Shown here piece after piece: positions 9,146-18,350 of a stretch of DNA of 41,428 nucleotides. The translations under genes and the position numbers were made by a program. This stretch comes from Ectocarpus siliculosus (lineage: Eukaryota; Sar; Phaeophyceae; Ectocarpales; Ectocarpaceae), in contig FN648508.1 in NCBI GenBank assembly GCA_000310025.1, forward strand, positions 142,822-184,249, read 5' to 3'. The notes below the pieces were generated by a model. It searched no databases and was not told the DNA's origin. It saw nothing but the letters and a program-made list of their open reading frames with translations. Each line of letters opens with the position of its first letter. Position 1 is the stretch's first letter.

Positions 9146-12100
9146 TCAGACGTCAACGGTTCCTCCCCCCCCGCCGCCGCCACCGCCACCGCCACCGCCG
9201 TTGTTCGCTCTAGGCATGTTTCGCCAGTCAAGCCCGGTTGTTCTCCCTGCCCCATCGACGGCCGCCCCCCCCCACGCTGCTGTCATCGCACCCCCGTAGC
9301 CCCCACCGTTCGAAACCGCGCCGGTTTGGGTCCCCCCCCCCGCTGATGCGCGTCGCCAGGCGGGTACGCCGACGCTGTTGCCGCCGGAGGGAACAACGTT
9401 GTTCCCGATCAAGCCTTTTCGGCCACGAGAGGAAGAGGGGGCGGGGGCGGCGGCGGGACTCAGCGCGGCGACGGACGCAGCGCGATCGGGGGGTATGCCC
9501 GTCACGCAGTACTCCGCGGCGAGGTTGGTGTCGTAGCCAGACGCTCTCAACGCCAGTCTCGCCGCGTCCTGCGAAAACAAGACCGTTGAACGGCGATGGC
9601 AAGGGTGAGTACGTGGTGCATGGGGGAGGGGGGGCAGGGTGGGCAAACAAAAACAGAGCACCTTCGTCAAGGATGGAGCATCTGTAGTGCGCGACTTTTA
9701 ACGCTCGCTAGTCTCGCCGCAAAGACCGTTGAGCGGCGATGGCAAGGGCGGGTACGTGGTGCATGCGCGCAAAAGGAGGGCCAGGGGTCAAGGGGGGGTA
9801 AGGCAGGGTTATCACACGATAAACAAAGCACGTGGTACGTCAAGGTTGGAGGCTCTGTAGTGCGCGAACTCTTCAGACGCTGACCGCATGAATCCCTCCC
9901 TCCTTCCCTCCTTCCTTCCCTCCCTGCCCCCATCCACTTTGTTTCGGGGGTGACCCATGATCAATACTCAGATTAACCTAAGAAACGAAAAAGTACTCCT
10001 CCCTCCCCCCCGCTCCCGGCTTTGTGGGGGTGCGAGGTCGAGGGTCTAACGTCTGCAGCATGCACACGGCTATGCGTACACCATCCTGCACTCAGGGTTA
10101 GGGTTAGGGTTAGGGGTTAGGGTTAGGGTTAGGGGCTAGGGTTAGGGTTAGGGTTAGGCTTACCTCTGCAAACCCCATGTCCTGCAAAGCCTGGACCTGG
10201 ATCTCCACCGGACTCCCCGGCACCGCCTTCGGCACCGCCGCCGCAGCCGCCGTGTTTCCACCACCCCCTGGCCACCATCCTCGGCCCCTCCCCTGAGCAG
10301 CCGAAGCCCCTCCGCCGTAGTTGTTGTAGCCGTTGGATTGCTGTGGGCCGAATCTTCCCTCGTGCTCTTGCTGCTCTCCTCCCCCTCCGCCGATTCCGCG
10401 GAACCACGCCCCTATTCCGCCTCCTGTGTCCTCTCCCTCGCCTCCTCCTCCTCCTCCTCCTCCTCCTCCTCCTCCTCCTCCTCCTCCTCCTCCTCCTCCT
10501 CTTCCTCTGTAGTCGTTGTCGTTGCTGTGGGCGACGTAGTCTGTGTTCCTTGTGCGATTTTCCTGCGCCGCTTGCATCGCTATGGAGTACGGGTTCCACT
10601 CGGACGCCACGCTCGGGTCGTAGTTCCTGCACAGTCGTTGTCGTTGTCGTTGTTGTTGTTGCCGGCGGCGTTGTTGGTGGTGTGAAGGCGATGTGTTGGT
10701 CATCGAGCCCATAGTATGAAGGCCGTGCACAGAGGCGGGGGTGAGGCGGGATGTTGGTGGCGGCACAAAAGGTGTTATTTTTTTCATCAATGGCATCGTA
10801 CACCCGGGGGGGGGGGGTGTACTCATAGTCGTGCATGCCGTAGTCGTTTGACCATTGACCTCGCATCCCTACAAAGCCGGGACGGAGCACGCCGGGTTCT
10901 CACCGGACCAGGCTCTCACATCACCAAGCGCGAAGCACCGTGAGGTATTCGGCGAGTCGCATGAAGGGTGAGCTGCATCCTGCTAATGGTGTTCGGCATC
11001 TTGTGCTTACTTCCTTGCGTACGGATGACAGCTGCGTATGACTTACATTTATTTTCTGGTGCTTTCACTTCCAGAGACAGTTATAAGCACTGTGTAACTG
11101 CCTCGAGGGTGCTTGACCAATATTAACACAACGTGGTGCGATCATCCCCCTTGCGCGGAGTGAGGGTTCTCCACCCTGCACAACATGATCTACTCGACCA
11201 CCATTATGGTTACCGCCAAAAAAAAAAAACAGAGGTAAAAAAAAAAACGGAACAAACGGTAACCTGGTTGCCGAGTTCACGAAGTGAATTGGCTTCTTTT
11301 ACAACGTCGTTGCCAAGTGACGAAAACCCAATCCTGATGGCAAACACCGAGGGGGGGGCTTGTTTGTTTTACAACGTCGTTGCCAAGCGACGAAAACTCA
11401 ACCCCGATGGCAAACACCGGGGGGGGGGGGGCATAGAAGGTTGTGTGTGTGTGTGTGTGTGTGTGGGTACTCATGTTTCGCAGGCCTTAGCTGTTCCACT
11501 ACTCCACCCGCGTCCTCCAGAGGACATTGTTCCCACAGGACCGATCACCGATGGCCAATCGTTCCTTCCTTCTTTGCCCAACTCAAAAACGTTGTCCCTA
11601 TCCTACCTATCCTACCGGCGTGTGTGAGGGTGGGGTAAGCTGTTTCCGTGTCTGTGTGTTTCACGAACCGTGCTCCATTTCTTCCTCTTTCGCACAACCA
11701 TCTGCACCAAGCCCCGGTGGTCTAGTTGGTAACCTCGAAACCTTCTAGAGGTCAGGTCAGGGGTTCGAATCCCGGCGTAGGCGAGCTTTTCTTGCAAAGT
11801 GAGTTTTTCTCGCGCCACCGCTCCTGGCCGAGTGGATAGCGCTAGTTCGTGTGTACACAGAGGGAAGAGAGTGCTGAACTCTTCTCGCATTAAAAATCGT
11901 AGGCAAAGTACCGCAGGAGGGGGAGGGTAGAGAGGGACTCTTCTGTGTGACCACGGGTCGGAATAAACGGCACTAGTGCTGTGAGCGCTGATTTGAAGTG
12001 AAGAAAAAAAAAAAGAGAAAAAATCATGCATCACGCTGCGCTCGCTGGACTAAAAAGAGACCAATGAATCATCAATTATTTCTACACACATACATACACC

Positions 12101-13790
12101 AGTCTCGCTTCAAGCCATGGCCGACTTCTCTCCTCCCCAGCAATGCAACGAAAAAAAACAAAGACGTCTCCTGGATTGCCCGATCCTCCCCCTCCTCCGA
12201 CGTCAGTAAACGCGACATGGCCCCACCGTCCACCATCACTGGGACTGCTTGAGCAAAGGAACGTAAGTTTGTTCCGAAAAAAGACCTGACAGGGGGCACG
12301 CAGACACAAAACCTAACCCCACTTAGCCGATCTATTCTTTATCCGGCATGTTTGAATACCTAAAAAAAACTGCGTAGCCTATTTGGACACAAGACCAGGT
12401 AGGTGGCACGCAGGCCCTAACCCTAACGGCAACTTAGCCGATTCAATACTTTATCCAGTATGTTTGCATACTTAAAACAACCTGCGCAGACTAATGCATC
12501 GCTACACCGCACCGCACCTCAAGCCGTGTCCGACGCCATTCCCAACCCCTCCGCCCGCGTGCGCCCTTTCCGCGTAGCTCTTCCCTTGGTCCAAGGCTTC
12601 CAGGTTAAAGAACTCAACCACGTCGGGGTGCTCCCACAGCTCTGTTACCACCAGCGCCCCATTGGGAAGAGAGAGAGACACGGCACCGACAACGGGCGGA
12701 AGAGGTAGGAAATTCGTGCATTAGAGGCCAAAGCAAATACAAGCACTCCGTAATTTCCAGAATTCAGCAAGAGAAAAGCGTTCTTAGGCTTTCGGGTACT
12801 TGGTGTAATTATTTGTTGTCGGTCGCGTTGCTCCTTACCTTCGCAAACGAAAAAACCTTTCTGACCTCCCTGTTCATCCTTCTTGCCCGCAATACAGTGG
12901 GGGCCCTGTTTTGTGCCGGTTGAACGGTGCCAATGCCTGGGATAGTGTCGGTGTTTCGGGGTACACACTCTGAATTTCCAAGTCATTGTCAGTACTTTTG
13001 ATTGGTTCCGGTCCGGTATGGTGCCGGTGAATTTTCTTGGCACATGCCGGCACTAAACTGGGACCCCCTCTGTATGTGTGTTTTTGTGTCCTTCACAGAG
13101 GGAGTCCCTGTTTAGTGCCGGTCGACAGTGCCGGTGCCCGGGATAGTGCCGGAGTTTCGGAGTACACACTGAATTTCCAAGTCATGGTCAACTCTTGGAA
13201 AAGTGCCGGTCCGGTTTAGTGCCAAATGAACTTGCCGGTGAATTTTCTGGGCACATACCGGCACTATTTAGTACACAGGGACCCACACTGTATCCGATAC
13301 CAAGACACCACATTGGAAATTTCGGTGATCGCAGGTGCCATATTCTTACATATCGCCTTTCGGAATACGGCTCAACAATATGTTGAAAGTGTGTTCGCGA
13401 AAGAATGGCCAGGAAAAAGAGAACAAAAAAAAAGAGCTTCGGTAGAATAAGAAAGAGCCACAGGCAACAAGACAAGAACGATGAATCGAATCCATGCAGA
13501 GCGAGCGCCCTGTGCCATGCAGCAAGCTTTGTCGCGTAGGAGAGCCAAATCCAGACCAAGGCAAAATGCAATACTTTCTCTGCATCTCTCTGTCCGCCTC
13601 TATCATAGCTCACCAGGGTTCTTGTTGAACAACTGGCGTAAGAAGCTGCCCAGCTGCTCCTTCCGGTGCCTCACGAACTCGCTGTTAGCGTCGGACCTGT
13701 CGCCGAGAAAGCTCTCCTCCGTCACCACTCGCTTCCCCGGAAACTCGGGAGCGCCCTCGGACCGCACCTGCCCCTCGTGCTGTTGTTGTT

Positions 13791-13824
<34 letters not shown>

Positions 13825-16473
13825 TCGTTGTTGTCGTCGTCGTTGTCGTCGCCATCGTTGTTGTCGTCGTCGTTGTCGTCGTCATCGTCGTTGTTGTTGT
13901 TGTCGTCATTGCCGTTGTTGTTGTTATTGTTATTGTTGACGTTGTTGTTGATTGGTGGTGAGCAACCACGAGAGTTGTTGGTGTTGAAGTTGTCGTCGTC
14001 GCCGTCGTCGTCGTCGTTGTTGTTGTTGTCGTTGATGTTGTTGATGACGTTTCGTCGTCGATGTTGATTGGCGGTGAGCAACCACGAGAGTTGTTGTTGT
14101 TGTTGTTGATGACGTTTCGTCGTCGATGTTGATTGGTGGTGAGCAACCACGAGAGTTGTTGTCCATGTCATCGTCGTGGTCGTCACCATTGTTTATGTCG
14201 TTGATGACGTCATTGTCGTCGTCGTCGGCGGCGGCGATGTTGTTGGTTGGTGGTGGTGAACAACCACAAGAGAAACAAGGGTCGCAAAACACCGAATGTG
14301 GGGTTGGAGGGAGGAGGGTGGGGGAATGCTGTCAACAACGCCTTGAAAGAAAAACAACACACGATTATACGAAGACTTGGGGTCAAATTTCACGTGTTCT
14401 CGACAAACGTACATGCGGACAAACACGCGATCTTTCCGGACGCACTGAATACTCCCTTGCTCCGCGGAGCACGCCTCGGGAGTACTACTACTGCTGTCGT
14501 ATCGTCATGTACGTCGGTTGTTGCATGCCCAACGTTCAGCGCGCTGCTACTGCCCAAACGTTCGGCATCTACACAGCAGAGCCAAACTTGAACGTGTTTT
14601 CTTCCCCCCCACGATAACAAAACAAGAGTTTAGTTGTGCCCTTTGTTGCATCCCTCCGCAGGGAATTTACCGCCCCACCCTGCCGTGTCGGTACAACACT
14701 GTCTCAGGGGAGGGCTTGGCGTGGGTAAAAAACGAAATCAACGAATTCCGATGAGAGTGTCTTTTTCGTTGTCTGGGTGCTGCGTGCGTCGACTCCACTC
14801 CGATACAGACGTATATACCCCTACAACAGGCCGGAAGAGCACCGGCGGCAAACTGGCAGAAAACAATCATGGCAGCAAACAATGGTGGGCAGCAAACCGC
14901 CACGGCAGCAACCAGTCACAGGAGCGAAAAAATAATCATGGCAGCGAACAATCGTGGCAGCAGCCAATAATCCCAGAAAACAACCATGCAGAAAACAATA
15001 ATGGCCGAACGCACAGCTCCAACGCCGCCATTTTCGGCACCGCTACTCCTTGAACTGCTGAGGACTAATCGAGCTTTGATCATCGGTCGAGGGGGTGTGG
15101 TACCTTGCGTCATGTCACGTCACCTACAAAACGTGAGGTGTTTTCGACTAAGTAAACATGTTGGACAAAGCATGCCGTCGGGGAAGTTGGGTAAGGGTTA
15201 GGGTTAGCGAGTAGGGCCTGCGTCCCCCCTCACTGTTCTATTTCCTCCTAAATTTACTAACCTCGCGAAAGCGGTCCGACTTTCTCGTGGTATGCTGAGA
15301 TCGGTCGACGCATGGCCGCGGTATGCATGTATTGCATGCGGGGCAAATATGCATACGTGCCCGGACAACGGTGGCGGAGAGAGAGAGGCCATGGTATGCA
15401 TACGCACTTCCGAGGGAGACAAAGGGGCACGCGCTCGCCTTCTAATCATTTTCCATTTTCTGCTAAACATACAAGTACGCATGCGATACATAAATACCGT
15501 CCGCGCGTGGGTATTTTCATTTTTCCTAAAAAATCTCCTTCACTGTTTAGATCCTGCGGTGAAACGATCGTTGGTCGTTGAACCTCACATGCTAATAAGT
15601 ATACATGTGGCCACCGATTTGGGTCAGCCCGTTGCTGCACGAAAACCTCGTTTGTTGGCGTTGTCGACTTATTAGGTCGCATAGTAGTCTTTACACCCCC
15701 CGGACAGGGCCTCAAAGCTCGACTACTCTGCAGCAAAACCAGCAGGCAACGGTGCCGAAAATGGCGGGAGGTGTTGGAACTGTTTACACCCCCCGGACAG
15801 GGCCTCAAAGCTCGACTACTCTGCAGCAAAACCAGCAGGCAACGGTGCCGAAAATGGCGGGAGGTGTTGGAACTGTGTCATCGAGAGCTTTCCAAAAACG
15901 TGCCGTTCGATGTTGTACTAACTTCCTCTTCATCGTGGGGTAATCGAGCTTTGAAGTTCGGCCCAGGATGTGTGGCATCGTATATGCTCTACCAATGCTA
16001 CCTACCCATTTGTACGGCAGAAAGAAGAGGACGTGACACATACAGGCATGGTGGGTTTAACGCTAAGACAACAGCAACAACGACAGCAACAAACGGTAAC
16101 AACATCAACGACAGCAGCAGCAGGAGCAACAAAAACAGCAGCAGCAGCAACAACAACAACTCTCGCAAGAAACAGCGACGTACCTTGAGGTGGTTGTAGA
16201 GGCTTCGCAGTTCGCTGTACCGCTGCGCCGACACGCACGACGCCCCGTCCCTTATTCGGCTCACCCGGATTATGTAAACCACGAAGCTCGTCTTGGGCCC
16301 GATGCCTAGGTCTTTTATCCAGGCCTGGAGGTTTTCACCACGTACATGTACAGCGCGAACGAACAAGGCGCAAAAAGCAACATCCGTAGCCTGGTGTGTC
16401 TGGTAGTCTACAGGGAGGGGGTACACGCGATAGAGTGCCGTTGCAGCTCGGCTTGCCTCGGAACGAAGAGATT

Positions 16474-16504
<31 letters not shown>

Positions 16505-18350
16505 CTTCACACAAAGAAACGTTCCGATGTCTCTATCCAGTACCTTCCTCTGTCTGTGCTGATCTACACTTGACGCGATCGATTCCGTAGTCACAGGCTA
16601 ACTTGACCTTATAAAGGTACTAAAAAAACATGGACCCGAAGTGTCCGCACGCCAATAGAAATCGACGACAGATGTCAAATATGTCATGTACTGACAGACT
16701 CCCGAGCCAGGTTGGCGTTGTCGAGGGGCTGGTTGGCGCTTGTGCTCGACTCGAAACTGAACACTGCAATCAACGCCGAAACCAACCAAAAGGGTCTCTT
16801 TGACAGTAGTCAAGACTCAGTGCTTCACCTGCTTTCGAGTCTCAGCGGCCAGGACTTTGACGTCAAACTTGGCGAGGTTCTTCTCGATGGCCAGGCCTTG
16901 CCCCGTGTTCATGAGCATATTTATCTGAAAGCGAACAGAAGGGATGATCGAAAACATGAGCATATTTATCTCAAAGCGAACAGACTCGATGGACGAAACC
17001 ACAAAAAAAAGGGAAAAAAACACCGGAGTATCGGGGGTTCCCCAGCAAGCATCGCCACGGCGGGGGCAGGGAGAGTTGATTATTGGTGTTGGGTGGGTGT
17101 ACTCACTTAAACGCACGCCGTAGGTATTAGGCCATTGACTTCGAATCCCTACAACGCCTGGACGGAGCTACAATATATGTCGCGTTCTTACGCCGGCCCA
17201 GGCTACGTTTTACAAGGATGGTGGGAGGAGAGGGGGGGGAGAACAGAAACAATTGTGTCCGGCGTGTTTGTAGCATCGAACATGGCATCCTCAGCACCCA
17301 CGTCAACAGAGTTCATGAACAATTGGTATCCTGGGATACGTGAACAGTCAACGCGGGAGTCACCCAGAGAGACAAGAGAGAGACAAAGGCACAACACGAA
17401 AAAAGCAAGAGAAAAAGCGTGCCATCGGGCGACGATCGCAGCACTACGCAAGACCGCTGCTGCCCTTGTAGGCGGCGGGGGGGATGACAGACGGAACTGT
17501 CACGAAATCGGTCGAAAGCTAGAAGGATTCGAAGCTCCTATGCACACCAACCACAACCACCGCCATTCCGCTCTCGTATTTTAGCCTCAAGGCGAGAGAT
17601 GGACAATACTGCACTCTGCATCTGCTTGTAGCAGTAGTACGCCAAGCTGACATCTCAACACTGCGATTATATTGTGGTTAGGCGCGTATAACGTCACGTG
17701 ATGTACAACTCGAAATCTCTCTCCACCCGCGGTCAAGAGCTGGCTTTCAAGGCTACGCGGGACGAATCTACGCATTAGCTGTTACGATGTGATCAGCCTC
17801 CGCGAGTCGACACACACAGGCCGTCGTCGACCCCAACGCCCCCGCCTAACCCTCGCGGGTGACAATAACCCGGGACACAACAAGGGGAAGAATTATGATG
17901 GGGAAGTCGGGGGAACCAAAAAGAGAGGCGACGTGACAGCAGCAGCAGTGCAGGTTCATCTCATCATCAGCATCTTCCACCTTCGATTCGTTCGTGAGTT
18001 GCTGCGGTTGGGGGGGTCCTGCACGCCAGCGGTTCGCGTCATCCGTCACGGACAGGTACACGCTGGGCGTGTACCGAGTCCCCTGCTCCGCCATCGCCCA
18101 CTGCGGTGGTTTCTCCCTCCGGCTGTGTGCTGTACTCAGCAGCTCAACTTTGAACCTCGACCTGTTGGCGTCGGCAGCCGGACAAGGGCGCACAACGTAT
18201 TCTCAGTTGGCGTATCTTCCCCGGGGGGGCTGTTCTTTGAAATATACAAATGAAGAGGGAGAAGAAGAGCGCGAAGCGCGTGCACGTTTGCACTCACCGA
18301 TCGTCACTGCTGCCGGTATCAGCTCCGCGAGGGCACTCAAACCCACCCCT
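9146..18350 (-). CDS. PX domain and UBA domain protein (multi-exon)
   Basis: Minus-strand exons join with matching phase: 18201-17981, 16924-16829, 16763-16692, 16324-16184, 13767-13614, 12641-12518, 10626-10164 and 9568-9146 (TGA at 9146-9148), about 564 codons. A further 5' exon ends at 18298 (GATCG|GTGAGT) and the start codon is not found. The PX domain spans exons 3-6. It shows SFVVYIIRVSRIRDG, the RYSELRSLYNHLK phosphoinositide-binding arginine motif, EFPGKRVV, FVRHRKEQLGSFLRQLF and LWEHPDVVEFFNLE. A linker follows with a long poly-Gly tract. The UBA domain is split by the last intron: EIQVQALQDMGFAE joined to DAARLALRASGYDTNLAAEY and CVTGIP, like the first UBA of Rad23. The C-terminus is Gly-rich. 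PX domains usually bind PI3P on endosomes and UBA domains bind ubiquitin, so a role in ubiquitinated cargo sorting or selective autophagy is inferred. The N-terminal exons (RFKVELLSTAHSRREK; GQGLAIEKNLAKFDVKVL) are not recognised. Confidence 0.78.
10095..10157 (+). repeat. Interstitial telomeric repeat (TTAGGG)n
   Basis: Nine or so TTAGGG-type units, with two TTAGGGG and one CTAGGG variant, end directly at the minus-strand splice donor of the 10626-10164 exon (CAGAG|GTAAGCCTAACCC). TTAGGG is the telomeric repeat type expected in brown algae. Shorter matches occur at 12417-12427 (CCCTAACCCTAA) and 15190-15205. Confidence 0.9.
10441..10503. repeat. (CTC)n trinucleotide repeat encoding poly-Gly
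   Basis: About 20 uninterrupted CTC units lie inside the 10626-10164 exon. Read on the minus strand they give GAG/GGA/AGG depending on frame. In the frame fixed by the UBA exon junction they encode poly-Gly, flanked by NDNDYRGRG and EGEDTGGGIGAW. Length variation in multiples of three would change the linker length without breaking the protein. Confidence 0.85.
10806..10925 (-). repeat. LINE 3'-tail fragment with poly-C end
   Basis: A G-tract (10806-10817) is followed by GTACTCATAGTCGTGCATGC and GTAGTCGTTTGACCATTGAC. This matches the reverse complement of the LINE 3' end (GTACTCTTATGTTTTGCATG, then CCTTAGCGGTTAGACCATTG). It lies in the intron immediately upstream of the UBA-containing exon. 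The same stretch read on the minus strand looks deceptively protein-like. Confidence 0.65.
11297..11431. repeat. 70-bp tandem duplication with variable G tract
   Basis: TTTTACAACGTCGTTGCCAA begins at 11297 and again at 11367. Each copy continues with G(T/C)GACGAAAAC, then CTGATGGCAAACACCG or CCGATGGCAAACACCG, and ends in a G-run of different length. The copies differ at a few positions. Confidence 0.85.
11442..11618 (-). mobile_element. Truncated LINE 3' end, (CA)n tailed
   Basis: Reading the plus strand from 11466, GTACTCATGTTTCGCAGGCC, then CGCGTCCTCCAGAGGAC and ATTGTTCCCACAGGACCGAT, then GGCCAATCGTTCCTTCCTTC match the reverse complement of the LINE 3' end at 28640-28785 over about 150 bp with scattered differences. 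The tail side is a (GT)n run at 11442-11465 preceded by a G tract, instead of plain poly-C. It sits in the intron between the PX exon 12641-12518 and the UBA exon 10626-10164. Confidence 0.8.
11711..12024 (+). mobile_element. tRNA-derived SINE, full length with poly-A
   Basis: The head holds a pol III A box (TGGTCTAGTTGG, 11718-11729) and a perfect B box (GGTTCGAATCC, 11762-11772) at tRNA-like spacing. The acceptor and anticodon stems do not pair properly, so this is not a working tRNA. A second A-box-like motif (TGGCCGAGTGGATAGCGC) follows near 11826. The 3' end is GTGCTGTGAGCGCTGATTTG, AAGTGAAG and an A-rich tail to about 12024. Truncated relatives lie at 8610-8692 and 22610-22785. It lies in an intron of the PX-UBA gene, in the opposite orientation. 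Confidence 0.8.
12896..13072. mobile_element. MITE-like GTGCCGG element, copy 1
   Basis: The ends are inverted: GGGGGCCCTGTTTTGTGCCG at the left and CCGGCACTAAACTGGGACCC at the right. The interior carries TACACACTCTGAATTTCCAA and several GTGCCGG units. It is non-coding and about 177 bp long. It lies in the intron between the 13767-13614 and 12641-12518 exons, next to a second copy. Confidence 0.75.
13096..13290. mobile_element. MITE-like GTGCCGG element, copy 2
   Basis: ACAGAGGGAGTCCCTGTTTA, then GTGCCGG, opens the element and CCGGCACTATTTAGTACACA, then GGGACCC, closes it. The interior shares GTACACACTGAATTTCCAAG with copy 1 in the same orientation. Only about 23 bp separate the two copies, so this is a nested or tandem arrival. 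Confidence 0.75.
13785..14275. repeat. GTC/GTT triplet-rich intron tract with embedded minisatellite
   Basis: Nearly 500 bp of the PX intron (13768-16183) consist of GTC, GTT and GTG triplets. Embedded are copies of GATTGGTGGTGAGCAACCAC followed by GAGAGTTGTTG, at about 13948, 14060 and 14129, with a fourth diverged copy (GGTTGGTGGTGGTGAACAAC) near 14240. Long Thr/Asn/Asp frames read through it are artefacts of the triplets. Confidence 0.85.
15024..15104 (-). repeat. Inverted copy of the 93-bp repeat family
   Basis: The reverse complement reads CCACACCCCCTCGACCGATG, then AAAGCTCGATTAG and CGGTGCCGAAAATGGCGG. This resembles the unit at 15690-15782 (ACACCCCCCGGACAGGGC, AAAGCTCGACTA, CGGTGCCGAAAATGGCGG). 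It faces the tandem units about 590 bp away, as terminal inverted repeats would. Confidence 0.55.
15690..15875 (+). repeat. Exact 93-bp tandem duplication
   Basis: The unit starting TTTACACCCCCCGGACAGGG occurs at 15690-15782 and again at 15783-15875 with no difference that I can see. A diverged relative lies at about 18450-18560 (ATACCACACCCCCTGCACAG, then AAAGCTCGAT). The exact identity suggests a recent duplication. Confidence 0.9.
16040..16165. repeat. CAA/CAG triplet-rich tract beside a splice donor
   Basis: AACAGCAACAACGACAGCAA and similar triplets run to within about 20 bases of the minus-strand donor CTCAAG|GTACGTCG at 16184/16183. The tract lies inside the intron. Confidence 0.75.
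16471..16503. repeat. (GTT)n microsatellite
   Basis: Eleven GTT units, interrupted little, lie in the short intron between the exons at 16692 and 16324. Read on the minus strand they give a poly-Thr or poly-Asn frame that is not part of the protein. Confidence 0.85.
16911..16983 (-). repeat. 45-bp in-frame tandem duplication across a splice acceptor
   Basis: ATGAGCATATTTATCTGAAA begins at 16911 and ATGAGCATATTTATCTCAAA at 16956, both followed by GCGAACAG. On the minus strand this gives two possible acceptors 45 bases apart, CGCTTTGAG|ATAAATATG (upstream) and CGCTTTCAG|ATAAATATG (used in the model). Using the upstream one would add exactly 15 residues in frame. Confidence 0.8.
17095..17205 (-). 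repeat. LINE 3'-tail related repeat
   Basis: GTACTCACTTAAACGCACGC, then CGTAGGTATTAGGCCATTGA and ATCCCTACAACGCCTGGACG resemble the fragment at 10806-10925 and, less well, the LINE tail. It lies in an intron of the PX-UBA gene. The G-run is replaced here by GTTGGGTGGGT. Confidence 0.5.

Noticed and set aside
10095-10157. Chromosome end
   Set aside because: The TTAGGG array is short, impure, and flanked on both sides by unique gene sequence.
10824-10890. Protein-like minus-strand stretch (LRPGFVGMRGQWSNDYGMHD) that seems conserved at 17100-17150
   Set aside because: The nucleotide sequence matches the LINE 3' tail family, and the UBA exon has a good acceptor downstream of it (GTGCAG|GAAC at 10626) with matching phase. 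It is repeat, not coding.
10129-10890. Alternative frames through the (CTC)n tract (poly-Arg, poly-Ser, poly-Leu)
   Set aside because: Only the poly-Gly frame joins in phase to the UBA half on one side and to the PX exon on the other.
11711-11785. Candidate functional tRNA gene
   Set aside because: The A and B boxes are present but the acceptor, anticodon and T stems do not pair, and it continues into a poly-A-tailed element. It is a SINE head.
13666-14189. Long Thr-, Asn-, Ser- or Leu-rich frames
   Set aside because: They are translations of GTC/GTT triplet repeats within an intron; the PX exon ends at 13767.
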